A stretch of DNA of 64,000 nt from Candidatus Omnitrophota bacterium (GCA_030697665.1 JAUYPJ010000098.1:60544-124543), one strand, 5' to 3'; counted from the first letter of the stretch, positions 44,029-53,234 are shown. Numbers and translations are program-made. Notes: a model not told the origin generated them from the sequence alone.

Positions 44029-44218
44029 GCGGTGAGGTCGCAAGCGATGGCATCCCAGGTGATGAGGCTCGTGTAGTCGCCCCCGCTGGCTTTGATGGTG
44101 GAAACGAACTCCGTCGCATCCGCGGCGAAGACGATGGATCGTCCACCGTCCACCGTCCACAGTCCACAGAGAACCAAGAAGCTAAAGAACGGAAGAACTG
44201 AAGAACGGAAGAACTGGA
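44029..44218 (-). pseudogene. Partial second copy of the giant protein's N-terminus
   Basis: On the minus strand this encodes SFLVLCGLWTVDGG and then TEFVSTIKASGGDYTSLIT, WDAIACDLTAAS, nearly the same as residues 32-72 of the giant protein. About 90 bp are closely similar at DNA level. The copy stops right where the PIN toxin gene ends, so an insertion of the TA cassette into a related gene, or recombination between two paralogues, is likely. No intact start or downstream part remains. Confidence 0.7.
44136..44217. repeat. TCCACCG and GAAGAACG repeat tract
   Basis: Contains GTCCACCGTCCACCGTCCAC (period 7) followed by GAACGGAAGAACTGAAGAAC (period 8). It covers the signal-peptide part of the partial giant-gene copy. 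Confidence 0.7.
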
Positions 44219-44271
44219 ATAGCTTTACACCTCGGAATAGCTTTACAGCGTCCTCGGTGCCTGCCGGCTGC

Positions 44272-44300
44272 TTGACGGCGGATGCCGCATCGGCTATACT
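44272..44300 (+). promoter_or_regulatory. Sigma-70 type promoter before second TA pair
   Basis: TTGACG (44272-44277), 17-base spacer, TATACT (44295-44300). It differs in spacer sequence from the repeated TA promoter. GAAAGGAG follows at 44309, then the ATG at 44323. Confidence 0.75.
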
Positions 44301-44322
44301 TAACTTCCGAAAGGAGAACATC

Positions 44323-44511
44323 ATGCGTCTCTCGCTTCAAGATGTCGAGCAGGCCATTGAGCAGTTTCCCGCTCAGGACCAACAGAAACTCTTAGCCGAG
44401 TTACCCCAGTTGCTGAAAATTTCGGCTGCTGATCTTGCGTACCTGAAGCTTGCCGAAGCGTCCTTCGAGTTCTGGGAGAATTCGGACGACGCGGTGTATG
44501 ACACCCTGTAA
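44323..44511 (+). CDS. Putative antitoxin next to truncated MazF
   Basis: A 62-residue protein, MRLSLQDVEQAIEQFPAQDQ at the start and an acidic end (EFWENSDDAVYDTL). It has a very good promoter and GAAAGGAG ribosome site. The following MazF-like frame overlaps its end by 14 bp, so it is likely the antitoxin of that pair. Its toxin is truncated, so the antitoxin may now be an orphan. Confidence 0.7.
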   Translation: MRLSLQDVEQAIEQFPAQDQQKLLAELPQLLKISAADLAYLKLAEASFEFWENSDDAVYDTL

Positions 44512-44599
44512 AGCGGGTGACGTCGTCCTGCTGCCGTTCCCCTTCACCGACCTCACGACCGTCAAGCAACGTCCCGCCGTCTTCACGGTTCTGGCCTAG
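44498..44599 (+). pseudogene. Truncated PemK/MazF toxin
   Basis: Only 33 residues: MTPCKAGDVVLLPFPFTDLT then VKQRPAV, the N-terminal barrel strands of MazF-type endoribonucleases. TAG follows where a full protein would continue for about 80 more residues. After it the sequence becomes repeat-like (TTTCTTCAGTTCCTCGG at 44635), so a repeat-associated deletion is likely. It lacks the substrate-binding second half and should be inactive. Confidence 0.75.
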
Positions 44600-44770
44600 C
44601 TCGTTTTGCATCACTGAGCCTCTACCCGTTTCTTCAGTTCCTCGGTTTTTCAGTGTTTCGGTGCGGCCTCGCCGCACGCGTTGACCCTTCGACTCGCTCT
44701 GCTCGCTCAGGGTCAATCCTGCCTCGCACCGAGTGCCGTGCTCGGCACGAGGTGAGCGAAGCCGAACGGA

Positions 44771-44799
44771 TTGACGCCGCGGCGGGCTCATGCTAGACT
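44771..44799 (+). promoter_or_regulatory. TA-cassette promoter, copy 2
   Basis: TTGACG (44771-44776), 17-base spacer CCGCGGCGGGCTCATGC, TAGACT (44794-44799). AGGAGG follows at 44807, ATG at 44821. Confidence 0.8.
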
Positions 44800-44820
44800 C
44801 CTGTTCAGGAGGTCAACAAG

Positions 44821-44970
44821 ATGAAGGCCGCAAATATGGTTGAACAGCTTGAGCGGAGCATCGTCACTCAAACGGCCGGCCTGCTTCGAGGGCGTTTGCC
44901 GGAAGGACGCGTGTATCAGCGACGGCTTCGACGCGAGTGGGAGCAGCAGCTCAAGCGCAGGGCCTCTTAG
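44821..44970 (+). CDS. Small basic protein in TA unit
   Basis: A 49-residue protein, MKAANMVEQLERSIVTQTAG then RLPEGRVYQRRLRREWEQQ. It has the conserved promoter and an AGGAGG ribosome site. It is the first of three co-directional frames that end in a truncated PIN toxin. It may be an antitoxin or a co-regulator. Family unknown. Confidence 0.55.
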   Translation: MKAANMVEQLERSIVTQTAGLLRGRLPEGRVYQRRLRREWEQQLKRRAS

Positions 44971-44986
44971 CGAGGAGGGACATGGA

Positions 44987-45157
44987 ATGGCCTCATCGAG
45001 GTTGACAGTTGAGCAGTTCATCAAGTCTCGCGTAAGAGACCGCGAGGTCATCCGCAAAGCCTCCACTCGCATTGACGCCTTCCGCAAGCGGTATGGCCAG
45101 CCTGAAGCAGGATTTGACTCCGTGAAGATCCTGCGCCAGTTGCGAGCGGCTCGGTGA
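44987..45157 (+). CDS. Putative antitoxin of truncated PIN pair
   Basis: A 56-residue protein, MASSRLTVEQFIKSRVRDRE at the start and RYGQPEAGFDSVKILRQL at the end. Its stop overlaps the GTG of the PIN fragment (GTGA). Position and size suggest an antitoxin. A GGAGG sequence lies 10 bases before the ATG. Confidence 0.6.
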   Translation: MASSRLTVEQFIKSRVRDREVIRKASTRIDAFRKRYGQPEAGFDSVKILRQLRAAR

Positions 45158-45255
45158 CTGTCGTCTTGGACGCCTCGGTCCTGCTGAAGTGGTTCGTCCA
45201 AGAACCAGGATCGGACGCTGCGCTGGATTTGAAAACCCGCTACCTGGATGCATAG
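45154..45255 (+). pseudogene. Truncated PIN-domain toxin
   Basis: Only 33 residues: MTVVLDASVLLKWFVQEPGS, the first PIN motif, then it runs into TAG within CATAGTCCATAG, an ATGGACT-family repeat. A complete PIN protein has about 130 residues. The truncation point coincides with the repeat junction, so the toxin was probably lost by the same event. Confidence 0.78.
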
Positions 45256-45330
45256 TCCATAGACGAGAGTCCATAGGAAGACCAACGCACTGAAGAACGG
45301 AAGAACTGAAGAACGGAAGAACCAAAGAAC
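45252..45330. repeat. ATGGACT and GAAGAACG repeat tract
   Basis: GCATAGTCCATAGACGAGAG TCCATAGG, then TGAAGAACGGAAGAACTGAA and GAACGGAAGAACCAAAGAAC. The tract joins two families and follows the truncated toxin. Confidence 0.75.
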
Positions 45331-45342
45331 GCTCGCATGTCC

Positions 45343-45371
45343 TTGACGGACTCCACCGAGGCTGATATGAT
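45343..45371 (+). promoter_or_regulatory. Promoter giving a probable leaderless transcript
   Basis: TTGACG (45343-45348), 17-base spacer, TATGAT (45366-45371). Only 6 bases lie between the -10 and the GTG start at 45378, the place where transcription would begin, so the mRNA probably has no leader. Confidence 0.65.
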
Positions 45372-45377
45372 GCGAGA

Positions 45378-45704
45378 GTGCGGACTGTATCTTATCTCTA
45401 TACCCTCTCATCTGAAGCCACAGATCGCTTGCGAGTCCGCGCCACTGTCCATCGAGGCGAGATTGTGGGGTTCGTCGTCCAGTATGAGGCGCGGCTTGGC
45501 GACGCATGGCACCCCATCGTCCGGTTCGATACAGCTCACGGCTTTGCGCACCGCGATCTGATCCATCCCAACGGTCGGATTGACAAACAGCCTCTGCCGT
45601 GGGCACACTATAGTGTGGCGCTGACGTTTGCCACGCAGGAGCTAAAGGCGAGCTGGCCTCGCTACCGACGCGCCTATGAGGAGGAACGGCGTCATGGAGC
45701 ATGA
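45378..45704 (+). CDS. Hypothetical protein of DUF5647 pair
   Basis: A 108-residue protein, MRTVSYLYTLSSEATDRLRV with beta strands (EIVGFVVQYEARLGDAWHPI) and a positively charged C-terminus. Its end overlaps the DUF5647 gene start by 11 bp. It probably forms a two-gene unit with it, toxin-antitoxin in style. I do not recognise the family with confidence. The start is GTG, directly after the -10 box. Confidence 0.65.
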   Translation: MRTVSYLYTLSSEATDRLRVRATVHRGEIVGFVVQYEARLGDAWHPIVRFDTAHGFAHRDLIHPNGRIDKQPLPWAHYSVALTFATQELKASWPRYRRAYEEERRHGA

Positions 45705-45948
45705 GACCGCTGTACGGAAGAACCTGGACCTCCATGCCGAATGGATGCGGTATACCTTCGAGCATCCGGAAGTTCTTGACCGGATCCCTGAGGGTGCCCA
45801 GTTGATTATCCTGCCGACTGATGATCCTGAGTTGGCGGCAGAAAACACCAAAACCCTGCTTGCCGCTAAGCAGCTGGGGACACCCCTCGTCGTGGTCCAT
45901 ATGGCGTCGCCGAAACTGCCGACCCCCCAGGTCGAAATCTTGGCCTAA
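45694..45948 (+). CDS. DUF5647 family protein
   Basis: An 84-residue protein: RKNLDLHAEWMRYTFEHPEV then IPEGAQLIILPTDDPELAAENTK (split for length), the DUF5647 pattern of a helical start, an acidic P-x-DDPEL turn and a long helix. The ATG at 45694 is preceded by GAGGAGGAA. Function is unknown; it pairs with the 108-residue protein upstream. Confidence 0.75.
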   Translation: MEHETAVRKNLDLHAEWMRYTFEHPEVLDRIPEGAQLIILPTDDPELAAENTKTLLAAKQLGTPLVVVHMASPKLPTPQVEILA

Positions 45949-45984
45949 GATCGCCGCGATCAGCCGACGCAGGAGGCGCTCGCG

Positions 45985-46200
45985 ATGAAAATCAGTTACG
46001 ATCCGCACGTGGATGCCGCGTACATCCGCTTCAAGAGAGGTCGATTCCAGGTCACAACCCACCGGCTGACCGAAGACGTCGCGGTCAACTATGCGCCTGA
46101 TGGCTCGGTCGTCGGCATCGAAGTGTTGGAGGCCAGCCGGTATTTGGTTAGGCATCGCCGCCCTCAAATCGAACTCGAGAATCTCCAACCCGCAGCGTAA
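45985..46200 (+). CDS. DUF2283 family protein
   Basis: A 71-residue protein: MKISYDPHVDAAYIRFKRGR, then VNYAPDGSVVGIEVLEASR, the clear DUF2283 signature. These small beta proteins commonly accompany toxin-like partners such as DUF4258 proteins. AGGAGG lies 10 bases before the ATG. No partner gene is seen in this copy. Confidence 0.9.
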   Translation: MKISYDPHVDAAYIRFKRGRFQVTTHRLTEDVAVNYAPDGSVVGIEVLEASRYLVRHRRPQIELENLQPAA

Positions 46201-46254
46201 TTCCGCCACTCTCCCCTTCGCCGCGAAGACCGTCGACCGGCCATCGCCGTTGGA

Positions 46255-46283
46255 TTGACGTCGCGGCGGGCTCATGCTAGACT
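46255..46283 (+). promoter_or_regulatory. TA-cassette promoter, copy 3
   Basis: TTGACG (46255-46260), 17-base spacer TCGCGGCGGGCTCATGC, TAGACT (46278-46283). GGAAGGAGG follows before the antitoxin ATG at 46311. Confidence 0.8.
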
Positions 46284-46310
46284 CCTGGTTAAGGGGGAAG
46301 GAGGCAATCC

Positions 46311-46496
46311 ATGCAAACCATTGAGGCCATCTATGAAGACGGCGTCTTACGGCCGCTCCACAAGCTTGTGCTCCCGGAGCACGCACAGGTCTCCCTGACC
46401 ATTGTTGAATTCTCTGAGGAGCTCCTGTTAGCCGCTCAACAACAGGCCGCCGCGCGCCACTGGGACGATCCGGCGCTGGATGTCTACAACGAGTGA
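46311..46496 (+). CDS. DUF104 antitoxin
   Basis: A 61-residue protein with the DUF104 signature MQTIEAIYEDGVLRPLHKLV, then acidic residues (EFSEELLLAAQ). DUF104 (AF2212-like) proteins are antitoxins of PIN or MazF toxins. It overlaps the MazF gene by 17 bp. Confidence 0.9.
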   Translation: MQTIEAIYEDGVLRPLHKLVLPEHAQVSLTIVEFSEELLLAAQQQAAARHWDDPALDVYNE

Positions 46497-46860
46497 AGTC
46501 GCGCGTGGCGACGTTGTTGTGGTCTCCTACCCCCTGATCTCCACCGGCCTGGCGATCCGCAAGCTGCGTCCCGCTGTTGTGGTCTCTAACGATGTCAATA
46601 ACCGCCGCCTGCCCGACGTAACCCTGATTCCGCTGACCTCGAAGACGCAGCGCGCGCTGGAAGCCACTCACCTGTTCATCTCGCAAGACAGCCCGGAGGG
46701 CCAACAGGCGGGTATTCGTCTGGACTCGGTGGTCAAGGCCGAGACGATCCTGACGCTGCCCCGGTCGCTGATTCATAAGGTCATTGGCCATCTGCCGTCT
46801 CAGGTGATGTCGAGCATCGACCGTTGCCTTGCACTCGCCCTCGGCCTTCCACCGATCTGA
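46480..46860 (+). CDS. PemK/MazF-type endoribonuclease toxin
   Basis: A 126-residue toxin. ARGDVVVVSYPLISTGLAIR then LRPAVVVSNDVNNRRLPDVTLIPLTS is the MazF barrel with the conserved RPAVV and PLTS strands, and the end has IRLDSVVKAETILTLPRSLI with the K-A-E turn. It should cut mRNA at specific sites. Full length, unlike the copy at 44498. It is paired with the DUF104 antitoxin. A true start may be a few codons later. Confidence 0.9.
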   Translation: MSTTSEVARGDVVVVSYPLISTGLAIRKLRPAVVVSNDVNNRRLPDVTLIPLTSKTQRALEATHLFISQDSPEGQQAGIRLDSVVKAETILTLPRSLIHKVIGHLPSQVMSSIDRCLALALGLPPI

Positions 46861-46938
46861 CGTGGGACGTGCCGTCCAGTGACGTTGGCACCCCTGCGCG
46901 GCTCCCCCGCGCGGGGTCTGTGTCCGGTGTCCGTTGGA

Positions 46939-46967
46939 TTGACGCCGCGGCGCGCTCATGCTTGCCT
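46939..46967 (+). promoter_or_regulatory. Decayed TA-cassette promoter, copy 4 (no cassette)
   Basis: TTGACG (46939-46944), the same spacer CCGCGGCGCGCTCATGC, then TTGCCT in place of TAGACT. No antitoxin gene follows; the end of a minus-strand gene begins 21 bases on. It may mark a lost cassette. Confidence 0.6.
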
Positions 46968-46987
46968 CCCAGGTGATGAGGGGGCGC

Positions 46988-49585
46988 TTACTGGGGGACG
47001 GTTGAAAGGCCTGGCGTCTGTCCATAGCCGGTCGGCTCCTTCAAGATTTCCTCGATCGCTTCCCGCTGCTTGAAGTACTTCAGCACGGGGGGCTTGCCCT
47101 GGTCTGACGCGTTGGACTTCAGATCGAAGAGGGTAAGGTCGATCTGGAACTTGCGGCGTCCCGCCAGGCGCGTTACCGGTTTGCCTTCCGCGTCCACCTC
47201 GCCTGTCGGCACCTCCACCGGACTCATCAACAGGCCGACGGCCTCCGGCGTGAGGTTCGCCTGGAGGATGAGGTAGCTGTTCTTCTCCGCCTCGGACCAC
47301 TCGGAACCGGCGGGCCTGATCAGCACGATGTCGCCTGCCTCATATCGCAACGCGTCCGTGGAAGGCTCGGCTCCGACCTCCTCGGTCACTTTGATGAGCA
47401 GCTCATGGGATGTCGCCGTGGGATCGGCGCTGACCGCATCGAGGACGGCGTATAGGTCCTCCATCGTCAGACCCTCCGAGGATGCCGGCGGGGCGGAGGC
47501 CACGCTCTGAGCCGGGGCCTTGACATCGGCCGATCCCTGAGACGGACGGGGAGCCGCCGCCCCGATCGCAAACGGCTCATCTGAGAGATCGAACCGGCTG
47601 GGATCGTGGCCGTCGGAGACCTTCACGAGCGCATCCGTCGACGCCAACTCCTCCGGCAGACTCCAGACATAGGTGCCGTCGTTCTCCACCGCATCCTGGA
47701 TCAGGTGGTACGTCTTGCCGCCATCGAGGGAATAGTCCAGCCTGATGGGGTACGTCATCTCGTAGCCGGATGCCGTCCACGTGATCTCATGTGAGCCTCC
47801 CGTGGCGATTCCCTCCCCCCCGTTGGGTGAGACGACGACGAGGTCGCCGGCCGCGTAGTCGATCGTCAGCGACTCAAGCGCGGGTGACCGCGTCGCATCG
47901 GTGGCGCGCAGGCTGACTTGAGCCTTCAGGCGCGTCCCCGGGGCAAAGGCGCGCTTCGAGGCGTAATAGTGGACGCCGTGGCGGCAGCCCGCCAGATACG
48001 AGACGCCCCCGTCAGCCGACAGGTCCACCGCCTCCGGCTGGCCGCTCCAGCGCGGCACGAGGATGCGGGTCACAAACGACGTGGAGAGCTCAGCCGACAG
48101 GTAGCGCCCGCCGGCCGAGGCATCCGCCGGCACGAGGTTGCCGTTCGGGGCGATGGCGGCATTCGTGAACACCGGTAGGTTCGTGGCCTCTTCCGGCGCG
48201 AGCGCGGTCTCCAGAGACACCGCCGGCGCCGGCTGGACCTCCTGCCGCACACGGATCCAGTCATACGAGGCGCTCCCGTCGGAGTGGAGACCGATCGCGC
48301 CGCTCGTCAGCCCGCCCGCGTCATCGTAGGTCACCGTCGCCTGCAGGTCGCCCAGCTCCGGGTCATACCGCTCGAAGGTCAGCGACGTGCCGTGGGTGAT
48401 GACTCGGTACAGAGACGGCGCCGTGGCGGCCACGGGCTTGGGGTCGTTGGCCTTGACGACGTTGCCCACGGCGACGGCGTGCTCCGCCCCGCCATACGCG
48501 GAGGCATAGACCACCTGGGCGGTCTCATCGGGATGGTCGGCGTCGGGGTCGCTGCGGCTGATCAGGCGGGCGTCGTCCTGGGCGGTCGCGGTGGTTGCCA
48601 GATACTCCACGACCCCATCCGCGAACCGGAAGGTCTTGGAGCGCATCGACGCGGACGTCAGGTGCGCCTGGGAGCCTGAGACCACGGCGCGCCCCTGGCC
48701 TTCGACGCGGATATCCCACGCCTTCGCATCCAAGCTGCCGCCCTCGAAATCGTCGAAGAAGTCGAAGACCGCGCGCCCATCCGACAGATCGGCCGCGGCG
48801 GGGTTGCCGTAGTAGAGGTACAGCGTCAGTCCCTCAGGAGGCAGATGAGGGATCCGCACCCACACCACGGCCATCCGACCCGGGCTGTCGCCCAACACGG
48901 CTTCTCGGTAGTGGGACAGCAGCGTCTGGCCGTCGGCGGTGGTGAATCGGATGTCGGCAAAGTCGCTGCGGAGACGTCCTGCGCAGTGGACGTCGGAGAC
49001 GGCGGTCTCTTCCGACTCGCCGATGAGCAGCGGCATCTGGTAGTGGAAGAGCGCGCCGACGCTTGAGCCGGTAATACGGATGGGCTTGCGGAAGGAGAAG
49101 CCCGACAGCCGCGGCTCGCCAAAGTCGCCGATCACGGCGGAGCTGTCGGTATACACGAGCTGCACTTCGGTGAGGCGACTGGCCGGTTCGAGCGATGCGC
49201 GCCACTTCAACCGGTTGCCGCCCGCCAGGGCTTCGCGCAGCGGCACGCCGTACACGGCCGGCGTGTAGTGGAGGCCGCCGTCGGCGCTGAGCTCCAACGT
49301 CACGCGCCCCTCGAAGGCCCACGTGGCGGTGATGCTCTTGATCTGGCCTGAGGTCGGAACGGCCTCGGGCAGCTCGTACGTGGTGGACTCCGCCGGCTCC
49401 GGGAGGGGATAGTCGCCTGCGCCGTCCGCCCGCCACACGAGCGCCGACTGCAGCGTGGCGGTGTCAGGGTTGGCCGCGGAAGGCGGCGCGCCAAGCGTGA
49501 GAGCGCTCACGAAGATGCTCAGCGCGCAACACAGTCTGTCCACTGTCCACTGTCCACTGTCCACTGACGCCCGCTGCCGTTTCAT
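46988..49585 (-). CDS. DUF2341 / Ig-like secreted protein
   Basis: An 865-residue protein with a signal peptide (LCCALSIFVSALTLGAPPSA, residues about 18-38). Residues about 158-260 contain the DUF2341 pattern (FRKPIRITGSS ... LTLYLYYGNPAA), followed by a LamG-like part (FDFFDDFEGGSLDAKAWDI), then an Ig-like module VVVSPNGGEGIATGGSHEIT shared with the giant protein, and a C-terminal region ending near PGLSTVPQ. It is probably a partner or relative of the giant surface protein. The signal peptide's first part (SGQWTVDRL) is repeat-encoded. A TATAGT lies 9 bases before the ATG. Confidence 0.82.
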   Translation of the reverse strand: MKRQRASVDSGQWTVDRLCCALSIFVSALTLGAPPSAANPDTATLQSALVWRADGAGDYPLPEPAESTTYELPEAVPTSGQIKSITATWAFEGRVTLELSADGGLHYTPAVYGVPLREALAGGNRLKWRASLEPASRLTEVQLVYTDSSAVIGDFGEPRLSGFSFRKPIRITGSSVGALFHYQMPLLIGESEETAVSDVHCAGRLRSDFADIRFTTADGQTLLSHYREAVLGDSPGRMAVVWVRIPHLPPEGLTLYLYYGNPAAADLSDGRAVFDFFDDFEGGSLDAKAWDIRVEGQGRAVVSGSQAHLTSASMRSKTFRFADGVVEYLATTATAQDDARLISRSDPDADHPDETAQVVYASAYGGAEHAVAVGNVVKANDPKPVAATAPSLYRVITHGTSLTFERYDPELGDLQATVTYDDAGGLTSGAIGLHSDGSASYDWIRVRQEVQPAPAVSLETALAPEEATNLPVFTNAAIAPNGNLVPADASAGGRYLSAELSTSFVTRILVPRWSGQPEAVDLSADGGVSYLAGCRHGVHYYASKRAFAPGTRLKAQVSLRATDATRSPALESLTIDYAAGDLVVVSPNGGEGIATGGSHEITWTASGYEMTYPIRLDYSLDGGKTYHLIQDAVENDGTYVWSLPEELASTDALVKVSDGHDPSRFDLSDEPFAIGAAAPRPSQGSADVKAPAQSVASAPPASSEGLTMEDLYAVLDAVSADPTATSHELLIKVTEEVGAEPSTDALRYEAGDIVLIRPAGSEWSEAEKNSYLILQANLTPEAVGLLMSPVEVPTGEVDAEGKPVTRLAGRRKFQIDLTLFDLKSNASDQGKPPVLKYFKQREAIEEILKEPTGYGQTPGLSTVPQ

Positions 49586-49870
49586 CTCACTGGAACTATA
49601 CCCGCAACAAGGGGTCAGCGCCTATCCGTAAAAGCCCCTCTTTTGCTTGCACAAACTACTTACTCGAACACCTGGGTGGTGTCCTCATTTGAGTGATTTC
49701 GCAGATTGAAAGATCGATTTCGCAGATGAACCAATCGGCGGAATCACGTGGTAATCGGCGGAATCGATCAAATTCGGACAGCACCAACACCTGATTTCAC
49801 TTGCGAAAACGTACTATTTGTACTATCGTTACTATTTGTGACCGTGTGAGATGCTTCAGGGTGAGGGGGG
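49586..49870. promoter_or_regulatory. Divergent regulatory region with spaced direct repeats
   Basis: An AT-richer, gene-free 285-bp stretch between two divergent genes. GATTTCGCAGAT occurs at 49695 and 49716 (21 apart), AATCGGCGGAATC at 49733 and 49753 (20 apart), and TACTATTTGT at 49812 and 49830 (18 apart). Spacings near two helical turns suggest cooperative operator sites. No repeat hairpin is present here. Confidence 0.55.
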
Positions 49871-50692
49871 ATGAGTTACTATGCGGTGCTGGGCCTGGAC
49901 AAGGAGCCGTTTTCGACCAGCCCGGACCCGGACTTTTTCTATGAATCCAGGGAGCACCGCGCGGCGCTCACGCGGCTGCTCATCGAGATCCGCCTGAAGC
50001 GCGGCCTCAGCCTCATCCTCGGGGACGTGGGGATAGGGAAAACGACGCTCTCTCGAAAGCTGTTCCAGTTGTTGCACCAGCGGGAGGACGTCACCTTCCA
50101 CATGATCCTCGATCCCGCGTATGAGACGGAGACGCTGTTCCTGGAATCGCTGATCCGGACCTTCAAGATCGACCCGAAGGCTCCCGCGCCGTCCATCCTC
50201 GACTACCGAGAAGCCATCAAGGGCTACCTGTTCGAGCAGGGCGTGGAGCAACGCAAGACGGTCGTGCTGCTCATCGACGAAGCGCAGAAGCTGAACACCC
50301 TCTCCCTGGAGATCCTGCGGGGGCTGCTCAATTACGAGACGAACGAATTCAAGCTGCTGCAGCTCGTGCTGCTCTCCCAACTGGAACTCCTCCCCCGCCT
50401 CCGGGAGATCAAGAACTTCCTCGATCGCGTCTGCCTCAAGTACGTGCTGAATCCTCTCGATGAGCAGGACACCAAAGAGCTCATCGAGTTCCGGCTCAAG
50501 CAGGCGGGCTACGATTCGGGGCCGCCGCTCTTCAGCCGTGAGGCGATCCGGGAAATCCACCAGCACACCCAGGGATATCCCCGGCAGATCGCCCGGTTCT
50601 GCCACAACGCGCTGCGCGATCTCGTCGTCACTCATCATCCGGTCGTGGACGAGGACCTGATCCGCGCGCTCATCGCGCGCGAAGTCCGGTAG
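49871..50692 (+). CDS. ExeA/GspA-like AAA ATPase
   Basis: A 273-residue ATPase. Start MSYYAVLGLDKEPFSTSPDP, the typical ExeA opening, then Walker A GDVGIGKTTLSRKLF, Walker B VVLLIDEAQKLN, and a C-terminal helical lid (DTKELIEFRLKQAGY). ExeA-type proteins in T2SS operons help build the secretin multimer. This one lacks the peptidoglycan-binding C-terminus of full ExeA. It is followed by gspC and gspD on the same strand. Confidence 0.9.
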   Translation: MSYYAVLGLDKEPFSTSPDPDFFYESREHRAALTRLLIEIRLKRGLSLILGDVGIGKTTLSRKLFQLLHQREDVTFHMILDPAYETETLFLESLIRTFKIDPKAPAPSILDYREAIKGYLFEQGVEQRKTVVLLIDEAQKLNTLSLEILRGLLNYETNEFKLLQLVLLSQLELLPRLREIKNFLDRVCLKYVLNPLDEQDTKELIEFRLKQAGYDSGPPLFSREAIREIHQHTQGYPRQIARFCHNALRDLVVTHHPVVDEDLIRALIAREVR

Positions 50693-50714
50693 GTACATGT
50701 CGAGACGTGACGGC

Positions 50715-50756
<42 letters not shown>

Positions 50757-50760
50757 GTTG

Positions 50761-51411
50761 ATGTCCCAAGCGCAGGACACGCCGGAAGAAAAGCTCCTCC
50801 AGATCATCGACAACCCGAGCTTGGCGAAGCCCCGCTTGTCGACCCTCCTCCGGCGCAAAGCCGCCACGTTCGCGGCGGTTCCGCCGTGGGTGAGCCAATG
50901 GACGAAGGCCGGCGCCGGCGGACGCCCGATCCTGACGGCGCGCGCGGCCAACGCGCTGCTGGCCGGATTGTGCGTCCTGCTGACGATGGTCTGGGTGGTC
51001 GACTTTGTCTCCCTCCGGAGCCAGTTCCGCGCACGGCTTCAGATGGTCGAGCGGGCCCAGCTCGCCGCGCCTAGACAGGCGGAGGAATCGTCCACTCCCC
51101 GCCCGCAGCTCCAGGAGCTGCTCGAGGAGACGAAACGGCGCAACCTCTTCACCTTCCTGCCCCCGCCGGCCGAAGCGGCGTCGCCGTCCGTCGGGGAGCA
51201 GCTCGCCAGTCGCGTCCAGGAGCTGAAGCTGGTCGGCATCATCTGGTCGGACAACCCGCAGGCCATCATCGAGGACACGAAAGAGGGCAAAACCCATCTC
51301 CTCAGCGCCGGCGAGTCGCTCGGGCCGATAGGGCCCACGGTCAAGAAGATCCTGAAGGAAAAGGTGATCCTGGGCGAAGCGGACGGTCCGAAGGAATGGG
51401 AGCTTCGTTGA
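50761..51411 (+). CDS. gspC: GspC/PilP-like inner-membrane protein
   Basis: A 216-residue protein. Residues about 58-82 (ARAANALLAGLCVLLTMVW) form one membrane helix, then a coiled and proline-rich linker, and a C-terminal HR/PilP-like domain (LKLVGIIWSDNPQAIIEDT, then LLSAGESLGPIGPTVKKIL). It should bind the secretin N-terminal domain. ATG 50761 is used because the longer frame lies in the repeat. It overlaps the gspD frame by a few bases depending on the gspD start. Confidence 0.82.
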   Translation: MSQAQDTPEEKLLQIIDNPSLAKPRLSTLLRRKAATFAAVPPWVSQWTKAGAGGRPILTARAANALLAGLCVLLTMVWVVDFVSLRSQFRARLQMVERAQLAAPRQAEESSTPRPQLQELLEETKRRNLFTFLPPPAEAASPSVGEQLASRVQELKLVGIIWSDNPQAIIEDTKEGKTHLLSAGESLGPIGPTVKKILKEKVILGEADGPKEWELR

Positions 51412-51416
51412 GACCG

Positions 51417-53234
<1,818 letters not shown>

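Noticed and set aside
44788-47025. A 745-codon open frame on the minus strand across the TA array
   Set aside because: It runs antisense to several convincing small genes (DUF2283, DUF104, MazF, DUF5647) with good promoters and ribosome sites; its translation has no domain and changes character at each cassette.
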